From contig NZ_CP056047.1 in NCBI RefSeq assembly GCF_021559775.1, forward strand, positions 2,294,001-2,358,000: a stretch of DNA of 64,000 nucleotides, in the 5' to 3' direction. Every line of letters begins with the position of its first letter. The stretch's first letter is position 1. Below, piece after piece: positions 1 through 9,756 of the stretch. The notes under the pieces are model-generated. The model searched no databases. It was not told the origin of the DNA and saw only the letters and a list, made by a program, of their open reading frames with translations. The translations under genes and the position numbers were made by a program. The stretch comes from Gillisella vitis. GTDB taxonomy: Bacteria; Pseudomonadota; Alphaproteobacteria; Rhizobiales; Rhizobiaceae.

Positions 1-434
1 CTGGTTTTCTCTATGACGCCAGCCTCGTCACCAAAGGTCCGCAAGAGCCCGAACAGGACGGCAATCTCACCCGCTTCGGCCTGCCGCTGATTGCGGAAGG
101 ACCGGGCAACCGCCCGATCATCGGCATGGATTACAATATGTTTGTGCGCCATTCGGCGGGCTTCGACAACCCGTCGAAAAGCGCCGAATTTGAGGAACGC
201 ACCTATCAAGCCTTCAAAACCGCCTTTGAGGCGCAATATAGTGGCGACCGCAAACCTGTACAGTTCGGCTTCCACTTCGTGTTGATGAACGGCGGTGCCT
301 ATTGGCGGGCGATGGAGCGGCTGGTGACGGATGTCTGCCACCGCGAGGATGTCGCTTGCGTCAGCTATTCGCAAGCTGTGGCGATATTGGAAAAGCAGAA
401 CGGCCGGAAAAATCCGGCCGGGTCTTCGTTTTAG
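1..434 (+). CDS. Polysaccharide deacetylase-like protein, C-terminal part
   Basis: The frame is open from the window edge (first whole codon at base 3) to a TAG at 432-434, so about 143 C-terminal residues are visible and the start lies upstream. The readable part includes GFLYDASLV, GMDYNMFVRH and FGFHFVLMNGGAYWRAMERL, which resemble the C-terminal half of NodB-fold polysaccharide deacetylase-like proteins. The metal-binding Asp/His motifs would be upstream, so catalytic competence cannot be judged. An internal ATG at 126 exists, but the coding pattern clearly extends before it. The last codons overlap a strong hairpin. Family assignment is by recall and only moderately sure. Confidence 0.6.
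   Translation, partial: GFLYDASLVTKGPQEPEQDGNLTRFGLPLIAEGPGNRPIIGMDYNMFVRHSAGFDNPSKSAEFEERTYQAFKTAFEAQYSGDRKPVQFGFHFVLMNGGAYWRAMERLVTDVCHREDVACVSYSQAVAILEKQNGRKNPAGSSF
401..420 (+). terminator. Hairpin at the end of the deacetylase-like gene
   Basis: A perfect 8-bp stem CGGCCGGA/TCCGGCCG with an AAAA loop lies inside the last codons of the upstream gene. It is followed only by a T-rich stretch (gtcttcgtttt). It probably works as a terminator for the plus-strand gene and separates it from the convergent bacA. Confidence 0.5.
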
Positions 435-451
435 GTGAAAGTCACCCCTGA

Positions 452-1729
452 TCAGTACGGTTTGTCGGCCGCAATCTCGCCGTCGGTTTCTTCCCGCGCC
501 AGATAGCGCTGGTCGATGTCAGGCAACGGCTGATCGTCGATGGCCGCCTCAAAGGCTTTCAGGCGCTTGTGGATGGACAGCAACTCAATGATCGTGGTCC
601 AGGAGGTCACAAGATATTGGAAAGAGTTGCTGACCTGGCCAAAGGCTGTGGCGATCTGCTGGTAGATACCATAGGTAATTTTACCGGCAACAATCGTTGG
701 TACTAACATGGTCAGCAAGAAAACCGCATCGGCCTGAATATAAAAATAACGCGCGACGTTAAAATAGAGGTAGTGAAAATACATCCGGAAATAGTTTTTC
801 CGAACGTTGCCAAACAACTCTTTTACCGTAAGTGGTTGGGCCCGGTCAGCATGATCTTCCCCATAAACGAGTTCTTTGCGATAGGCCGCTTCAACACGCT
901 GATTGCGGAAATTCAGACCCGGCAATTTGATGCCGACAACAGCCAAGAGAACAGTACCGAAGGCCGACCAGAACAAAGCGAGCCAGAACAGTGCATGAGG
1001 AACTTCGCCAATTATCGGCAACTCACTGACATAGGATGATAGAGAAAACAGGATTGGTAGAAATACCACCAATGTCATCACGGAGTTGATGAGTGTTATT
1101 CCAAGTCCTTCAAGTGTACTGGAGAAGCGCATCGTGTCTTCCTGAACACGCTGCGAAGCACCCTCGATATGGCGCAGCTTTTCCCACTTCGACATGTAGA
1201 AATTGTTCATCGCCGTGCGCCAGCGGAAAATATAATGGCTGGTGAAGAAGTCCGTCAGGATAGAGACAAACATGCTGAGAAAGGCGATCTTCACGAAAAC
1301 AATCTGAAGATCGTAAAAATTCCAGACGGTGATGCCAGGCTTCTGCGCAAGCGCATTCTGAAGCAGATCACCGAACGGACGCCTGAAGTTGTTGATAACC
1401 ACCGAAATCTGCACACCGAAATAGGTCACGCAGATAATCAGGATCGATCCCCATATCGACCAGATCTTCCAAGGATGGTCATTTTCCTTGATATGCCAGA
1501 AACCGCCGAAGATCGCCAGACACAGTGCGAAATAGCCGTAGAACCAGAGATTGCTCGGCATCAGGAAATAGGTGAGATCGAACGGCTCCTGACCGTCAGC
1601 AGGTCCCGCAAACCCAAGACGATCACCCAAACCTGCCGCATAAAGATACCAGCCGAAGATACAGACAAGCGTCCATACGATCGCGCTGCTAAATAACAAT
1701 TTCGGCTTGGGGAAGAATGAGTGAAACAC
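452..1729 (-). CDS. bacA: BacA/SbmA family peptide transporter
   Basis: The 425-residue inner-membrane protein starts at a GTG with MFHSFFPKPKLLFSSAIVWTL, the typical BacA/SbmA N terminus. It has the expected length (about 400-420) and several hydrophobic segments. The central and C-terminal parts (FRWRTAMNNFYMSKWEKLRHIEG, then QQIATAFGQVSNSFQYL) match the family. BacA/SbmA proteins import proline-rich and other antimicrobial peptides using the proton gradient. In rhizobia BacA is needed for survival against host NCR peptides and affects very-long-chain lipid A fatty acids. The gene stands alone, 120 bp downstream of the MFS gene on the same strand. Confidence 0.9.
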   Translation of the reverse strand: MFHSFFPKPKLLFSSAIVWTLVCIFGWYLYAAGLGDRLGFAGPADGQEPFDLTYFLMPSNLWFYGYFALCLAIFGGFWHIKENDHPWKIWSIWGSILIICVTYFGVQISVVINNFRRPFGDLLQNALAQKPGITVWNFYDLQIVFVKIAFLSMFVSILTDFFTSHYIFRWRTAMNNFYMSKWEKLRHIEGASQRVQEDTMRFSSTLEGLGITLINSVMTLVVFLPILFSLSSYVSELPIIGEVPHALFWLALFWSAFGTVLLAVVGIKLPGLNFRNQRVEAAYRKELVYGEDHADRAQPLTVKELFGNVRKNYFRMYFHYLYFNVARYFYIQADAVFLLTMLVPTIVAGKITYGIYQQIATAFGQVSNSFQYLVTSWTTIIELLSIHKRLKAFEAAIDDQPLPDIDQRYLAREETDGEIAADKPY

Positions 1730-1851
1730 GGGGTCTCGCTTTCCTGAAGATATGGTCGTGGCCGTCTTTAGCGCGGCAAACTATGCCAGAAGCCGCAGTG
1801 CAGCAATGGTGGGAATACCACCTTAACGATTTGTAATCGCTGCAAAGGTCA

Positions 1852-3063
1852 TCAGACCGTCTTTCTCCACAGGCTTGCGGCCAGAATGAGGCTAACAAGC
1901 AATACAGCGCCCGCAACAAGGCTTGGCAGCGCGAAGCTGCCGCTGATGGCAGCAAGCCAACCGGCGACCAGCGGCCCGATTGTCTGCCCGACGCCGAAAG
2001 CCGCCGTCATGATCGACAGCGCCTTGCGGGGACTGGCTGGTGCAAGGGCTCTGGCCAGCCGCAGGCCATAGGCGGTGATCGTCATGAAAGTAGAGCCGAG
2101 AAGAGCCGCTCCCACCAGCGGGGCAGCCATGCCTGGCAATCCAACCGAGGCAAAAACTCCAATGGCCGCCAAAAGCAGGGCAAGGCTGTAGGCACCCGCC
2201 AGTCCAAGCCTGTCCAGCACCGGACGCCAGACAAACAGCGAGGCCGCCGCCATGATACCCGCCAGAAACCACGCCAGAAATTCCGCCACCGGCCCCGCAT
2301 TGGCCATGCGGGCCATGGTGACGATGAACGTGGCCGTCACCACATAGCCGAAGCCGAACAGGCCGTAGGAGGTAAACAACAAAAGAAATGGCCTGCCCCA
2401 GGAAAGCGGCGGCTCCTGTTCGGCCCTCACCTCAGTTTTGCGCACCCGTGGCAAAAGCAGGCTGACGACAAAGAAGACAACAAAGGTCAGTCCCGCCCCG
2501 GCCAGCCAGTCCAGCCGCCACCCTGCGGAGGCGGAGGTGCCAAACAGGTGCGGCCCAAACAGGTGCGGCAATGCATAGACCATCAGGGACGACGCGGCGA
2601 TCCCCAGGCCCACCCCGCCAAAATGCGTGGATTGCCCATATTCGCCACCCTGGACGCTGGCATGGGTGCTGATATGGGCAAGCACAATCGAACTCGTGAA
2701 GATCATCGCGAAGGCACTTGCCACGCCTGACAGAAAGCGAATGACCATGAACAAGCCCACATGCTGCGTCAGCGCCATGGCGGCCAAAAGCAGGCTGGTT
2801 GCCAGAAGCGAAGACAACGCAATCAACCTTTCACGCCCCGCCGCCCAACCCTGACCGGCCAGCACGGCTCCTAAGAGATAGCCGAGGAAATTCGCCGCCG
2901 CGATCAGGCCCGCATCGGCGGGCAGAAGATGAAGATCGGTCATCATCCCCGGCAGAATGGGGGTGAAGGAAAACCGGCCAAAGCCCATGGCCGCAGCCAG
3001 CGCCAACGCACCGGCAAGGGCGGTGAAGGGAAGCTTGGCATGTAGGGAGGGCGTGATCGTCAT
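1852..3063 (-). CDS. MFS transporter, YbfB/YjiJ-like
   Basis: A 403-residue, very hydrophobic protein with about 12 predicted membrane segments. The first segment contains ALALAAAMGFGRFSFTPILPGMM, characteristic of the YbfB/YjiJ group of major facilitator proteins, whose substrates are mostly unknown. The ATG at 3061-3063 was preferred because it begins just before the first membrane segment. An in-frame GTG at 3093 would add ten residues, and neither has a strong ribosome binding site. The gene ends 122 bp before bacA, so co-transcription is possible, but nothing shows a joint function. Confidence 0.75.
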   Translation of the reverse strand: MTITPSLHAKLPFTALAGALALAAAMGFGRFSFTPILPGMMTDLHLLPADAGLIAAANFLGYLLGAVLAGQGWAAGRERLIALSSLLATSLLLAAMALTQHVGLFMVIRFLSGVASAFAMIFTSSIVLAHISTHASVQGGEYGQSTHFGGVGLGIAASSLMVYALPHLFGPHLFGTSASAGWRLDWLAGAGLTFVVFFVVSLLLPRVRKTEVRAEQEPPLSWGRPFLLLFTSYGLFGFGYVVTATFIVTMARMANAGPVAEFLAWFLAGIMAAASLFVWRPVLDRLGLAGAYSLALLLAAIGVFASVGLPGMAAPLVGAALLGSTFMTITAYGLRLARALAPASPRKALSIMTAAFGVGQTIGPLVAGWLAAISGSFALPSLVAGAVLLVSLILAASLWRKTV

Positions 3064-3261
3064 GGGCTGCTTATCGCACCGCCGCTTTGGCACAACAAAC
3101 CAAAAATACTGATTGAGCCATCAAAGGAAATAGGGACTCCCGGGTTCCCCACCATCCTAAAAAACGCCCGGTCGTGCTTCAAGCCGACAGTTTCTTATCG
3201 CTAAAGCTTGCTGAAATCGCAAAAATCGCTAGTGGAGGGAGAAAATTCCAAGGAGTGCATT

Positions 3262-3492
3262 ATGAGCGACCTCAGCCTGCAACAGGCCATCGACAATATC
3301 TACACCTCGATCAACAACGATAACGAGGAGATCGATGTGCATATCGCCGCTCTCAAGGCCGCCATGGCACGCGAGGGTGCGAAGGAAGCGGTGTTTGAGG
3401 CGGCAAAGCTTGCGCAGCCGAATCGTCAGGGCCGCAAGATCATGCAGGCCTATTTCAAGAAAAAGGGCGTTGCTGTCAGCTTTGCCAGCTAA
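3262..3492 (+). CDS. Small conserved-looking protein, function unknown
   Basis: A 76-residue soluble protein starting MSDLSLQQAIDNIYTSINND. AAGGAG lies 6 nt before the ATG and sets this start over an in-frame upstream one at 3208. It is mostly helical, acidic at the N terminus and basic near the C terminus (QPNRQGRKIMQAYFKKKG). I recognise no domain. It ends at a strong bidirectional terminator shared with the convergent map gene, which together with the good ribosome binding site supports a real gene. Confidence 0.7.
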   Translation: MSDLSLQQAIDNIYTSINNDNEEIDVHIAALKAAMAREGAKEAVFEAAKLAQPNRQGRKIMQAYFKKKGVAVSFAS

Positions 3493-3512
3493 GGCCATTC
3501 CATTTAAAGAGA

Positions 3513-3539
3513 CCAAAAGTCATAGAAAATGACTTTTGG
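3513..3539. terminator. Bidirectional hairpin between convergent genes
   Basis: A perfect 11-bp inverted repeat CCAAAAGTCAT / ATGACTTTTGG with an AGAAA loop sits between the stop of the 76-residue gene and the stop of map. The A-rich and T-rich sides suit termination in both directions. Confidence 0.75.
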
Positions 3540-3541
3540 TA

Positions 3542-4291
3542 TCACTCCACCATCGTCAAAATCAGCGGCCCATTGCGAGTTGCCACCACCGTATGCTCGA
3601 ATTGCACGGTCGGCGCTTTCGGGTCGCTGTAGAGCGTCCAGGGATCATCGCCATCCTCGGCCCATTGACCGCCCAGCGACAGAAAAGGCTCGATGGTGAA
3701 GACCTGGCCTTCTTCCATGATCCTGGTTTCATCCGGGTCGGCCCAGGTGGACAGCTCGCGCGGCTCCTCATGCAGCTCGCGGCCAATGCCGTGGCTGGCA
3801 AGGTTGGCAATCAGCGTATAGCGGTTCTTGGCGGCAAAAGCGCCGATGGCCTGGCCGATACTGGCAAAAGGCGCGCCTGTCTTGACCTGGGTGACGCCTA
3901 AAAACAGCGCCCGCTTGCCATCACGCAGCAATTTTTCGATCTTCGGCTTGCCCGGCGGCACGATGAAGGATGAGCCGGTATCACCGAAAAACCCGTTCTT
4001 GACGCCGGAAACGTCAATATTGACCAGATCGCCCCTGGCAATCACCCGATCACCCGGAATGCCATGCGCCACTTCCTCGTTGACACTGATGCATGTGGCA
4101 CCGGGAAACTGATAGCAGAATTCCGGGGCTGACTGCGCGCCATTGTCTTCCAGTATCTTGCGTCCGATCAGGTCCAACTCGCGGGTGGTAATCCCCGGCT
4201 CCAGCGCCGCACCCATGGTTTTCACCGCCAGCGCGCAGAGATGGCCGATCTCCTTCAAGTGCTGGAGTTCCTCGTCGCTGGAGATGATCAT
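3542..4291 (-). CDS. map: Type I methionine aminopeptidase
   Basis: A 249-residue pita-bread-fold enzyme that removes N-terminal methionine from new proteins. The five metal ligands are visible: D93 (NIDVSG), D104 (FFGDTGSSF), H167 (ASHGIGRELHEEP), E201 (FTIEPF) and E232 (VQFEHTVV). Length fits type Ia enzymes without an N-terminal extension. It lies 39 bp downstream of the flavin monooxygenase-like gene on the same strand, so they may be co-transcribed. Rhizobial genomes usually carry more than one map, so this may be the accessory copy. Confidence 0.92.
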   Translation of the reverse strand: MIISSDEELQHLKEIGHLCALAVKTMGAALEPGITTRELDLIGRKILEDNGAQSAPEFCYQFPGATCISVNEEVAHGIPGDRVIARGDLVNIDVSGVKNGFFGDTGSSFIVPPGKPKIEKLLRDGKRALFLGVTQVKTGAPFASIGQAIGAFAAKNRYTLIANLASHGIGRELHEEPRELSTWADPDETRIMEEGQVFTIEPFLSLGGQWAEDGDDPWTLYSDPKAPTVQFEHTVVATRNGPLILTMVE

Positions 4292-4330
4292 TCTGGGACT
4301 TTCATGAGCGTTTGCAGATTTTTCCGCTGC

Positions 4331-5389
4331 TTACGCCCCCGCCCCGACCGGCGTCAAGTCATGGCCAAGCTCTTGCCGCACCAATGGCGCAACCTTTGTG
4401 CCGTAAAGCTCAATGCCGCGCATGATATCCTTATGCGGCATCGGGCCGATGGCCATTTGCAGCAGGAAGCGGTCGTTTTTGAACAAAGCGTGATGGGCGA
4501 CGATCTTTTCGGCCACCGCCTCCGGGTCGCCGACAAACAGCGCCCCATGCGGGCCGCGCATCGCGTCATATTGCCCGCGATTGGTTGGCCCCCAGCCGCG
4601 CTCCCGGCCAATCCGGTCCATCACCTGGGCCTGCGGTGCGTAGAAGATATCGGCCGCCGATTGGGTCGTGTCGTGGATGAAGCCATGCACATTGATCGAG
4701 GTTTTCAAGGCGGACGGATCGACCCCGGCCTTCGCCCCGCTCTGCCGGTAGAGATCGACCAGCGGCGCAAAGCGGCGCGGTTCACCGCCAATGATGGCAA
4801 TGGCCAGCGGCAGGCCGAGATAGCCCGCCCGCGCCACCGATTGCGGCGTACCACCGACCGCGATCCACAGCGGCAGCGGGTCCTGCAAGGGGCGCGGATA
4901 GACGCCGCGACCTTGGATCGGCTTGCGGGTCTCGCCGTCCCAGGTGACGATCTCGTTGTCGCGGATCTCCATCAGCAATTGCAGCTTTTCGGCAAACAAA
5001 AGATCATAATCATCAAGATCATAGCCGAACAATGGAAAGCTTTCGATGAAGGAGCCGCGCCCGGCCATCATCTCCACACGGCCATTGGACAGCAGATCGA
5101 CGGTGGCAAATTGCTGGAATACCCGCACTGGATCATCGGAGCTGAGAACCGACACCGCACTGGTCAGGCGAATATTTTTGGTCTGCACAGCCGCCGCCGC
5201 CAGAATGGTCGCAGGCGAAGAGGCCATATAATCGGGCCGGTGGTGTTCGCCAAGGCCGAACACATCAAGCCCCACTTCGTCCGCCAGCCGGATTTCCTCC
5301 AGCAGATCATCCACCCGCCGCTTTGCCTCCAGCCCTTTGTTGGGTGCCGCAGGGTCCACATCCGCGAAGGTGTAAAGGCCAAGTTCCAT
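4331..5389 (-). CDS. LLM-class flavin-dependent oxidoreductase
   Basis: A 352-residue bacterial luciferase-like TIM-barrel monooxygenase. Diagnostic parts are [10 protein letters not shown] at the N terminus, [24 protein letters not shown], and [19 protein letters not shown]. Such enzymes use reduced FMN or F420; the substrate cannot be read from sequence. The ATG at 5387-5389 is chosen because GAGG lies 9 nt upstream and the conserved N terminus starts here. An upstream in-frame start would begin inside this ribosome binding site. A 9-bp-arm palindrome lies about 35 bp upstream. Confidence 0.85.
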   Translation of the reverse strand: MELGLYTFADVDPAAPNKGLEAKRRVDDLLEEIRLADEVGLDVFGLGEHHRPDYMASSPATILAAAAVQTKNIRLTSAVSVLSSDDPVRVFQQFATVDLLSNGRVEMMAGRGSFIESFPLFGYDLDDYDLLFAEKLQLLMEIRDNEIVTWDGETRKPIQGRGVYPRPLQDPLPLWIAVGGTPQSVARAGYLGLPLAIAIIGGEPRRFAPLVDLYRQSGAKAGVDPSALKTSINVHGFIHDTTQSAADIFYAPQAQVMDRIGRERGWGPTNRGQYDAMRGPHGALFVGDPEAVAEKIVAHHALFKNDRFLLQMAIGPMPHKDIMRGIELYGTKVAPLVRQELGHDLTPVGAGA

Positions 5390-5421
5390 GGGTCGCATCC
5401 TCAGTTGTTCACTACAGCGCC

Positions 5422-5441
5422 GTGCGCCATACATGGCGCAC
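5422..5441. promoter_or_regulatory. Palindrome upstream of the LLM gene
   Basis: GTGCGCCAT-AC-ATGGCGCAC is a perfect palindrome with 9-bp arms, just upstream of the monooxygenase start. Its size and place suit a dimeric repressor operator, but no regulator gene is adjacent. Confidence 0.4.
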
Positions 5442-5469
5442 AAAGGTTCGCTCTAGCTCCTTATATCTG

Positions 5470-5517
5470 CTGCATAATTTTCTCTTCAAACCGATTCCGG
5501 TTTAAAGAATTATGCAG
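5470..5517. repeat. Rhizobial palindromic intergenic repeat
   Basis: Outer arms CTGCATAATT and AATTATGCAG enclose a second hairpin AAACCG-ATTC-CGGTTT. A truncated relative lies at 57391-57420. The 310-bp gap between the LLM gene and glpK (5390-5699) otherwise shows only the small palindrome at 5422. Confidence 0.7.
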
Positions 5518-5699
5518 TAGGCAGGTAAGTGCAAATGAGCCGCTTAGCAAACCCTGGGATGAGAACGCAGCGTTCAATGAATGGGAGTCTGAAGCAAGAT
5601 CAAGCCTCGGAGCAGGTCAAAGCTTCAATAAATACCTATAAATATCAATGGATTTCCATAGGTTTTTGATTCATTGCGACATCAACCTGAATCATTTTC

Positions 5700-7193
5700 T
5701 CAACCCGCCGTCAGCGTCCGTCTGACCGCATCCCGCCAGCCTCTGAGCTTTTCCGTGCGGGTCTCGGCATCCATGACCGGCTCAAACCGATGGTCGCGCG
5801 CCCAGGCGCGGGCAAACGCATCCATGCCGGGCCACAGACCGACACGGCTGGCCGCCAGAAAGGCAGCACCAAGTGCTGTCGTCTCAATAACGGAGGGGCG
5901 ATCCACCGGCGCGTCCAGCAGATCGGCCAGCCGCTGCATCGTCCAGTCCGAGGCCGCCATGCCACCGTCAACCCGCAGCACCATATCGTCCTCGCCATTC
6001 TGCCAATCCTTGTGCATGGCATCCAGGAGGTCGCGGGTCTGGTAGCACACGGCTTCCAGCGCGGCGCGGGCCAGTTCCGCCGGTCCGGTATTGCGGGTCA
6101 GGCCAAACAGCGCGCCGCGTGCATCCGGGTCCCACCAGGGCGCACCGAGACCCGTGAAGGCTGGCACCAGATAGACCGGCTGGCCGGGATCGGCTTCAGC
6201 TGCCAGCCGTCCGGTTTCTGCCGCATCACCAATCACCTTCAATCCATCGCGCAGCCATTGTACGGCGGCACCGGCAATGAAGATCGAGCCTTCCAGCGCA
6301 TAGGTGGTCTTGCCGTCCATCCGGTAGGCGATGGTGGTCAGCAACCGGCTTTTCGAAACCACCCGGTCCGCGCCGGTATTGAGCAGCGCGAAACAGCCGG
6401 TGCCATAGGTGGATTTGACCATGCCCGGCGCAAAGCAGGCCTGACCGATGGCGGCGGCCTGCTGGTCGCCCGCCACGCCAAGGATCGGCACTGCCGCGCC
6501 GAATACCGCCTTGTCGGTCACACCGAAATCGGCAGCGCAATCCTTCACGTCCGGCAGCATCGCGGCGGGAATGTTCAACAGCGCCAGCAATTCTTCATCC
6601 CAGCCATGCTCGGCAATGTTGAAGATCAGCGTGCGCGAGGCATTGGTGGCGTCGGTGACGAAGCTTTTGCCACCCGTCAGCCGCCAGATCAGATAGGTAT
6701 CGACAGTGCCGAAGCACAGGCCGCCCTCCGCTGCCCTGGCGCGAGCACCCTCGACATGGTCGAGCAACCAGGACAGTTTGGTGCCGGAGAAATACGGGTC
6801 GAGCAGCAGGCCGGTTTTGGTGGTAAACGTTGCCTCCAGCCCATCGCGCTTCAGCGTTTCGCAAAAAGCGGATGTGCGGCGATCCTGCCAGACGATGGCG
6901 TTGTGGATCGGCTTGCCGGTGTCCTTGTCCCAGACCACAACGGTTTCCCGCTGGTTGGTAATACCGATGGCGGCGAGATCGCCTGCCGTGATCCGGGCGC
7001 GGGCCAGCGCATCGTGGATGGAGCTGACGACGCTGTCCCAGATGGCGTCCGGGTCATGCTCCACCCAACCCGATTGCAGGAAGATCTGCGGAAATTCCTT
7101 CTGACCCGTGCCGACAATCCGCATCGCCCCATCAAACACGATAGCACGGCTCGACGTCGTTCCCTGGTCAATCGCCAGCACAAAACCGCCCAT
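5700..7193 (-). CDS. glpK: Glycerol kinase
   Basis: A 497-residue FGGY-family kinase forming glycerol 3-phosphate from glycerol and ATP. The N terminus [17 protein letters not shown] is the phosphate-1 motif. [40 protein letters not shown] and [13 protein letters not shown] follow in family order. GGAGGAG lies 6 nt before the ATG. It is divergent from bdhA across 267 bp that hold repeated TTTCG-type motifs, suggesting DeoR-family (GlpR) control. Confidence 0.96.
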   Translation of the reverse strand: MGGFVLAIDQGTTSSRAIVFDGAMRIVGTGQKEFPQIFLQSGWVEHDPDAIWDSVVSSIHDALARARITAGDLAAIGITNQRETVVVWDKDTGKPIHNAIVWQDRRTSAFCETLKRDGLEATFTTKTGLLLDPYFSGTKLSWLLDHVEGARARAAEGGLCFGTVDTYLIWRLTGGKSFVTDATNASRTLIFNIAEHGWDEELLALLNIPAAMLPDVKDCAADFGVTDKAVFGAAVPILGVAGDQQAAAIGQACFAPGMVKSTYGTGCFALLNTGADRVVSKSRLLTTIAYRMDGKTTYALEGSIFIAGAAVQWLRDGLKVIGDAAETGRLAAEADPGQPVYLVPAFTGLGAPWWDPDARGALFGLTRNTGPAELARAALEAVCYQTRDLLDAMHKDWQNGEDDMVLRVDGGMAASDWTMQRLADLLDAPVDRPSVIETTALGAAFLAASRVGLWPGMDAFARAWARDHRFEPVMDAETRTEKLRGWRDAVRRTLTAG

Positions 7194-7209
7194 GATACTC
7201 CTCCCAGAG

Positions 7210-7287
7210 TTTTCGCTTTCTTTCGCTTATCTCAAGATACGAAAGTTTTATGCCAAGTCAAAACCGAAAATGAAAAACAAACGAAGG
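7210..7287. promoter_or_regulatory. Possible GlpR-type operators
   Basis: TTTTCGCTTTCTTTCGCTT at 7210-7228 and, in the opposite sense, AAACCGAAAATGAAAA with AAACGAAGG at 7261-7287 are repeats of a TTTCG(T/C)TT-like word. DeoR-family GlpR repressors are known to bind such repeats upstream of glycerol genes. The assignment is by resemblance only. Confidence 0.4.
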
Positions 7288-7460
7288 CGCAAGGACTGTG
7301 TTTCCTCATCCCCATCTGTTGGTGGCTTTCATCGCCCTGTGATGACACAGGACAATTGCATAGGACAGGGGTTTGGGCATAGGTTTAGCTTTGTTGCGGC
7401 GCAACCGCCCGCTTCGTCCAAAGGCCAGACCAAAAAAATCATCGCACAGGGAGTTACGCC

Positions 7461-8231
7461 ATGACCAGGACTGTCGTTATCACCGGTTCCACCAGCGGCA
7501 TCGGGCTTGGCATCGCCCGCGCCTTTGCGGCTGAAGGCGCCAATGTGCTGATCAACGGCTTTGGCCCGCTTGGTGAAATCGAATCGATCCGCAAGGAATT
7601 GGAAGCGGGCGGCGGCAAGGCGCTCTACCACCCCGCCGACATGACCAAGCCCAAGGAAATCGCCGAACTGGTGGAAACCGCCATCGCCGAATTCGGCGGC
7701 ATCGATGTTCTCGTCAACAATGCGGGCATTCAGCATGTCGCTCCCGTCGAGGAATTTCCCATCGACAAATGGGACCAGATCATCGCTATCAACATGTCCA
7801 GCGCCTTCCACACCATGCGCGCCGCCATCCCGGCGATGAAGGCGAAAAAATATGGGCGGATCATCAATATCGCCTCGGCCCATGGCCTGGTCGCCTCGCC
7901 GTTCAAATCCGCCTATGTCACCGCCAAGCACGGCATTCTCGGCATGACCAAGTCGGTGGCGCTGGAAGTGGCGCAAAGCGGCATTACCGTCAACGCCATC
8001 TGCCCCGGCTATGTGCTGACGCCGCTGGTGGAAAAGCAGATCCCCGATACCGCCAAGGCGCGCGGCATTGCCGAGAGCGAGGTCAAGGATGTGATGCTGC
8101 ATTTGCAGGCCACCAAGGAATTCGTCACCGTCGAGGACATTGCCGCCATGACACTCTATCTTGCCAGCGATGCGGCAAAGCAGATCACCGGCACCAGCCT
8201 ATCCATCGACGGCGGCTGGACGGCGCAGTAA
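7461..8231 (+). CDS. bdhA: D-3-hydroxybutyrate dehydrogenase
   Basis: A 256-residue classical short-chain dehydrogenase that oxidises 3-hydroxybutyrate to acetoacetate with NAD in PHB breakdown. It has the cofactor motif TGSTSGIG (residues 9-16), NNAG (86-89), catalytic S139, Y152 and K156 (YVTAK), and the family C-terminal end SLSIDGGWTAQ. GGGAG lies 7 nt before the ATG. It is followed 30 bp later by xdhA. A bdhA-xdhA-xdhB operon has been described in Sinorhizobium meliloti, so linkage of PHB and purine genes here is conserved context. Confidence 0.95.
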   Translation: MTRTVVITGSTSGIGLGIARAFAAEGANVLINGFGPLGEIESIRKELEAGGGKALYHPADMTKPKEIAELVETAIAEFGGIDVLVNNAGIQHVAPVEEFPIDKWDQIIAINMSSAFHTMRAAIPAMKAKKYGRIINIASAHGLVASPFKSAYVTAKHGILGMTKSVALEVAQSGITVNAICPGYVLTPLVEKQIPDTAKARGIAESEVKDVMLHLQATKEFVTVEDIAAMTLYLASDAAKQITGTSLSIDGGWTAQ

Positions 8232-8261
8232 TCTTTCCAACGCATCGCTCAAAGGGCCATC

Positions 8262-9734
8262 ATGACCAACCGCATCCGCTTTCTGCTCAACGACCAGCCC
8301 GTGACGCTTGATAGCGCCGACCCGACCGGCACGCTGCTGGATTATCTGCGTCTGGCAAAGCGGCTGACCGGGTCAAAGGAAGGCTGCGCGGAAGGCGATT
8401 GCGGGGCCTGCACGGTATTGGTCGGGCGGCTGGTGAAGGGCGCGCTGCACTATGAGGCGGTCAATGCCTGCATCCGCTTCATCGGCTCGCTCAACGCCAG
8501 CCATGTGGTGACGGTCGAGTACCTGGCCGCCAAGGATGGCACCTTGCATCCGGTGCAGCAGGCCATGGTAGATTGCCATGGCTCGCAATGCGGTTTCTGC
8601 ACCCCCGGCTTCGTCATGTCGCTCTACGGCCTGTGGCTAACCAGCGAAGCGCCGAGCCGGGCCGAAATCGAGCGGGCCTTGCAAGGCAATCTCTGTCGTT
8701 GCACTGGCTATGAACCCATCGTCAAAGCCGCCGAACAGATGGGCCGGACAAGGCCTTCAGCGCTGTTTGACCCGCTGGCACGGGAACGGGAGCAGATCAT
8801 CGCCACGCTGGACGCCATGACCAGCACCGATACCATTACCCTTGAAGGAGATGATGGCCGCAGCCTGATCGTCCCCAACAGCGTCGAGGCGCTGGCCAAT
8901 GTGCTGGCGGCTCACCCCAAGGCGACGATTGTTGCAGGTGCAACCGATGTCGGTCTGTGGGTGACGAAGCAGATGCGGACGTTAAGCCCCGTGGTGTTCA
9001 TCAACCATCTGGAAGCCTTGCAGGCGATCACGGTCGATGAGAGCGGCATCACCCTTGGTGCTGGCGTCAGCTACAGCGCCGCCTTCGACTGTCTTCGGGC
9101 GGAAGTCCCCGCCTTTGGCCGGTTGATCGAGCGGATCGGCGGCCAGCAGGTGCGCAATATGGGCACGATTGGCGGCAATATCGCCAATGGTTCGCCGATT
9201 GGCGACACGCCTCCGGCGCTGATCGCGCTTGGCGCGACGGTGACCCTGCGCTCGGCTTCGGGAACGCGAACCTTGCTGCTGGAAGATTTTTTCATTGAAT
9301 ACGGCCGCCAAGACCGGCAGTCGGGCGAATTTGTCGAGAGCATTTTTCTGCCCCGCCCCAAGGCCGGAACCGATTTTGCCATCTACAAGATCTCCAAGCG
9401 CCGCGACGAGGATATTTCAGCGCTTTGTGGGGCCTTTTATCTCGAAAAAGACAGTAAAGGCAGCGTCACCACCCTGCGCATCGCCTTTGGCGGCATGGCC
9501 GGAACGCCGAAACGGGCGCGTGCTGTGGAAGCGGCTATGATGGGGAAAGTCTGGAGCCGGGAGAGCATCGAGGCTGCCCGCGCCGCCTTTGATGCAGATT
9601 ATCAGCCGCTCTCCGACTGGCGGGCCAGCGCCGATTACCGGCAATTGACGGCGAAAAACCTGCTGACGCGGTTCCTTTTGGAAACATCCGGCGAGAAGCA
9701 AGAACTGGAACGCTTTGCGGTGGAGAGGGTTTGA
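8262..9734 (+). CDS. xdhA: Xanthine dehydrogenase small subunit (Fe-S and FAD)
   Basis: A 490-residue subunit. Residues 1-165 hold two [2Fe-2S] domains, seen as GCAEGDCGACTV, then HGSQCGFCTPGF and GNLCRCTGYEP. Residues from about 190 form the FAD-binding domain (VAGATDVGLW, GGQQVRNMGTIGGNIANGSPIGD), followed by the CO-dehydrogenase flavoprotein C-terminal region. It passes electrons from the molybdenum subunit XdhB to NAD. It is the second gene of the bdhA-xdh operon and is separated from xdhB by a large palindromic repeat. Confidence 0.95.
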   Translation: MTNRIRFLLNDQPVTLDSADPTGTLLDYLRLAKRLTGSKEGCAEGDCGACTVLVGRLVKGALHYEAVNACIRFIGSLNASHVVTVEYLAAKDGTLHPVQQAMVDCHGSQCGFCTPGFVMSLYGLWLTSEAPSRAEIERALQGNLCRCTGYEPIVKAAEQMGRTRPSALFDPLAREREQIIATLDAMTSTDTITLEGDDGRSLIVPNSVEALANVLAAHPKATIVAGATDVGLWVTKQMRTLSPVVFINHLEALQAITVDESGITLGAGVSYSAAFDCLRAEVPAFGRLIERIGGQQVRNMGTIGGNIANGSPIGDTPPALIALGATVTLRSASGTRTLLLEDFFIEYGRQDRQSGEFVESIFLPRPKAGTDFAIYKISKRRDEDISALCGAFYLEKDSKGSVTTLRIAFGGMAGTPKRARAVEAAMMGKVWSRESIEAARAAFDADYQPLSDWRASADYRQLTAKNLLTRFLLETSGEKQELERFAVERV

Positions 9735-9756
9735 TGGGTATGAACATCTGGCAATT

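Noticed and set aside
4241..5641. A 466-codon plus-strand frame across the LLM gene
   Set aside because: Antisense shadow; the opposite strand encodes a well-conserved flavin enzyme.
5790..7382. A 530-codon plus-strand frame across glpK
   Set aside because: Antisense shadow of glycerol kinase with no recognisable motif.
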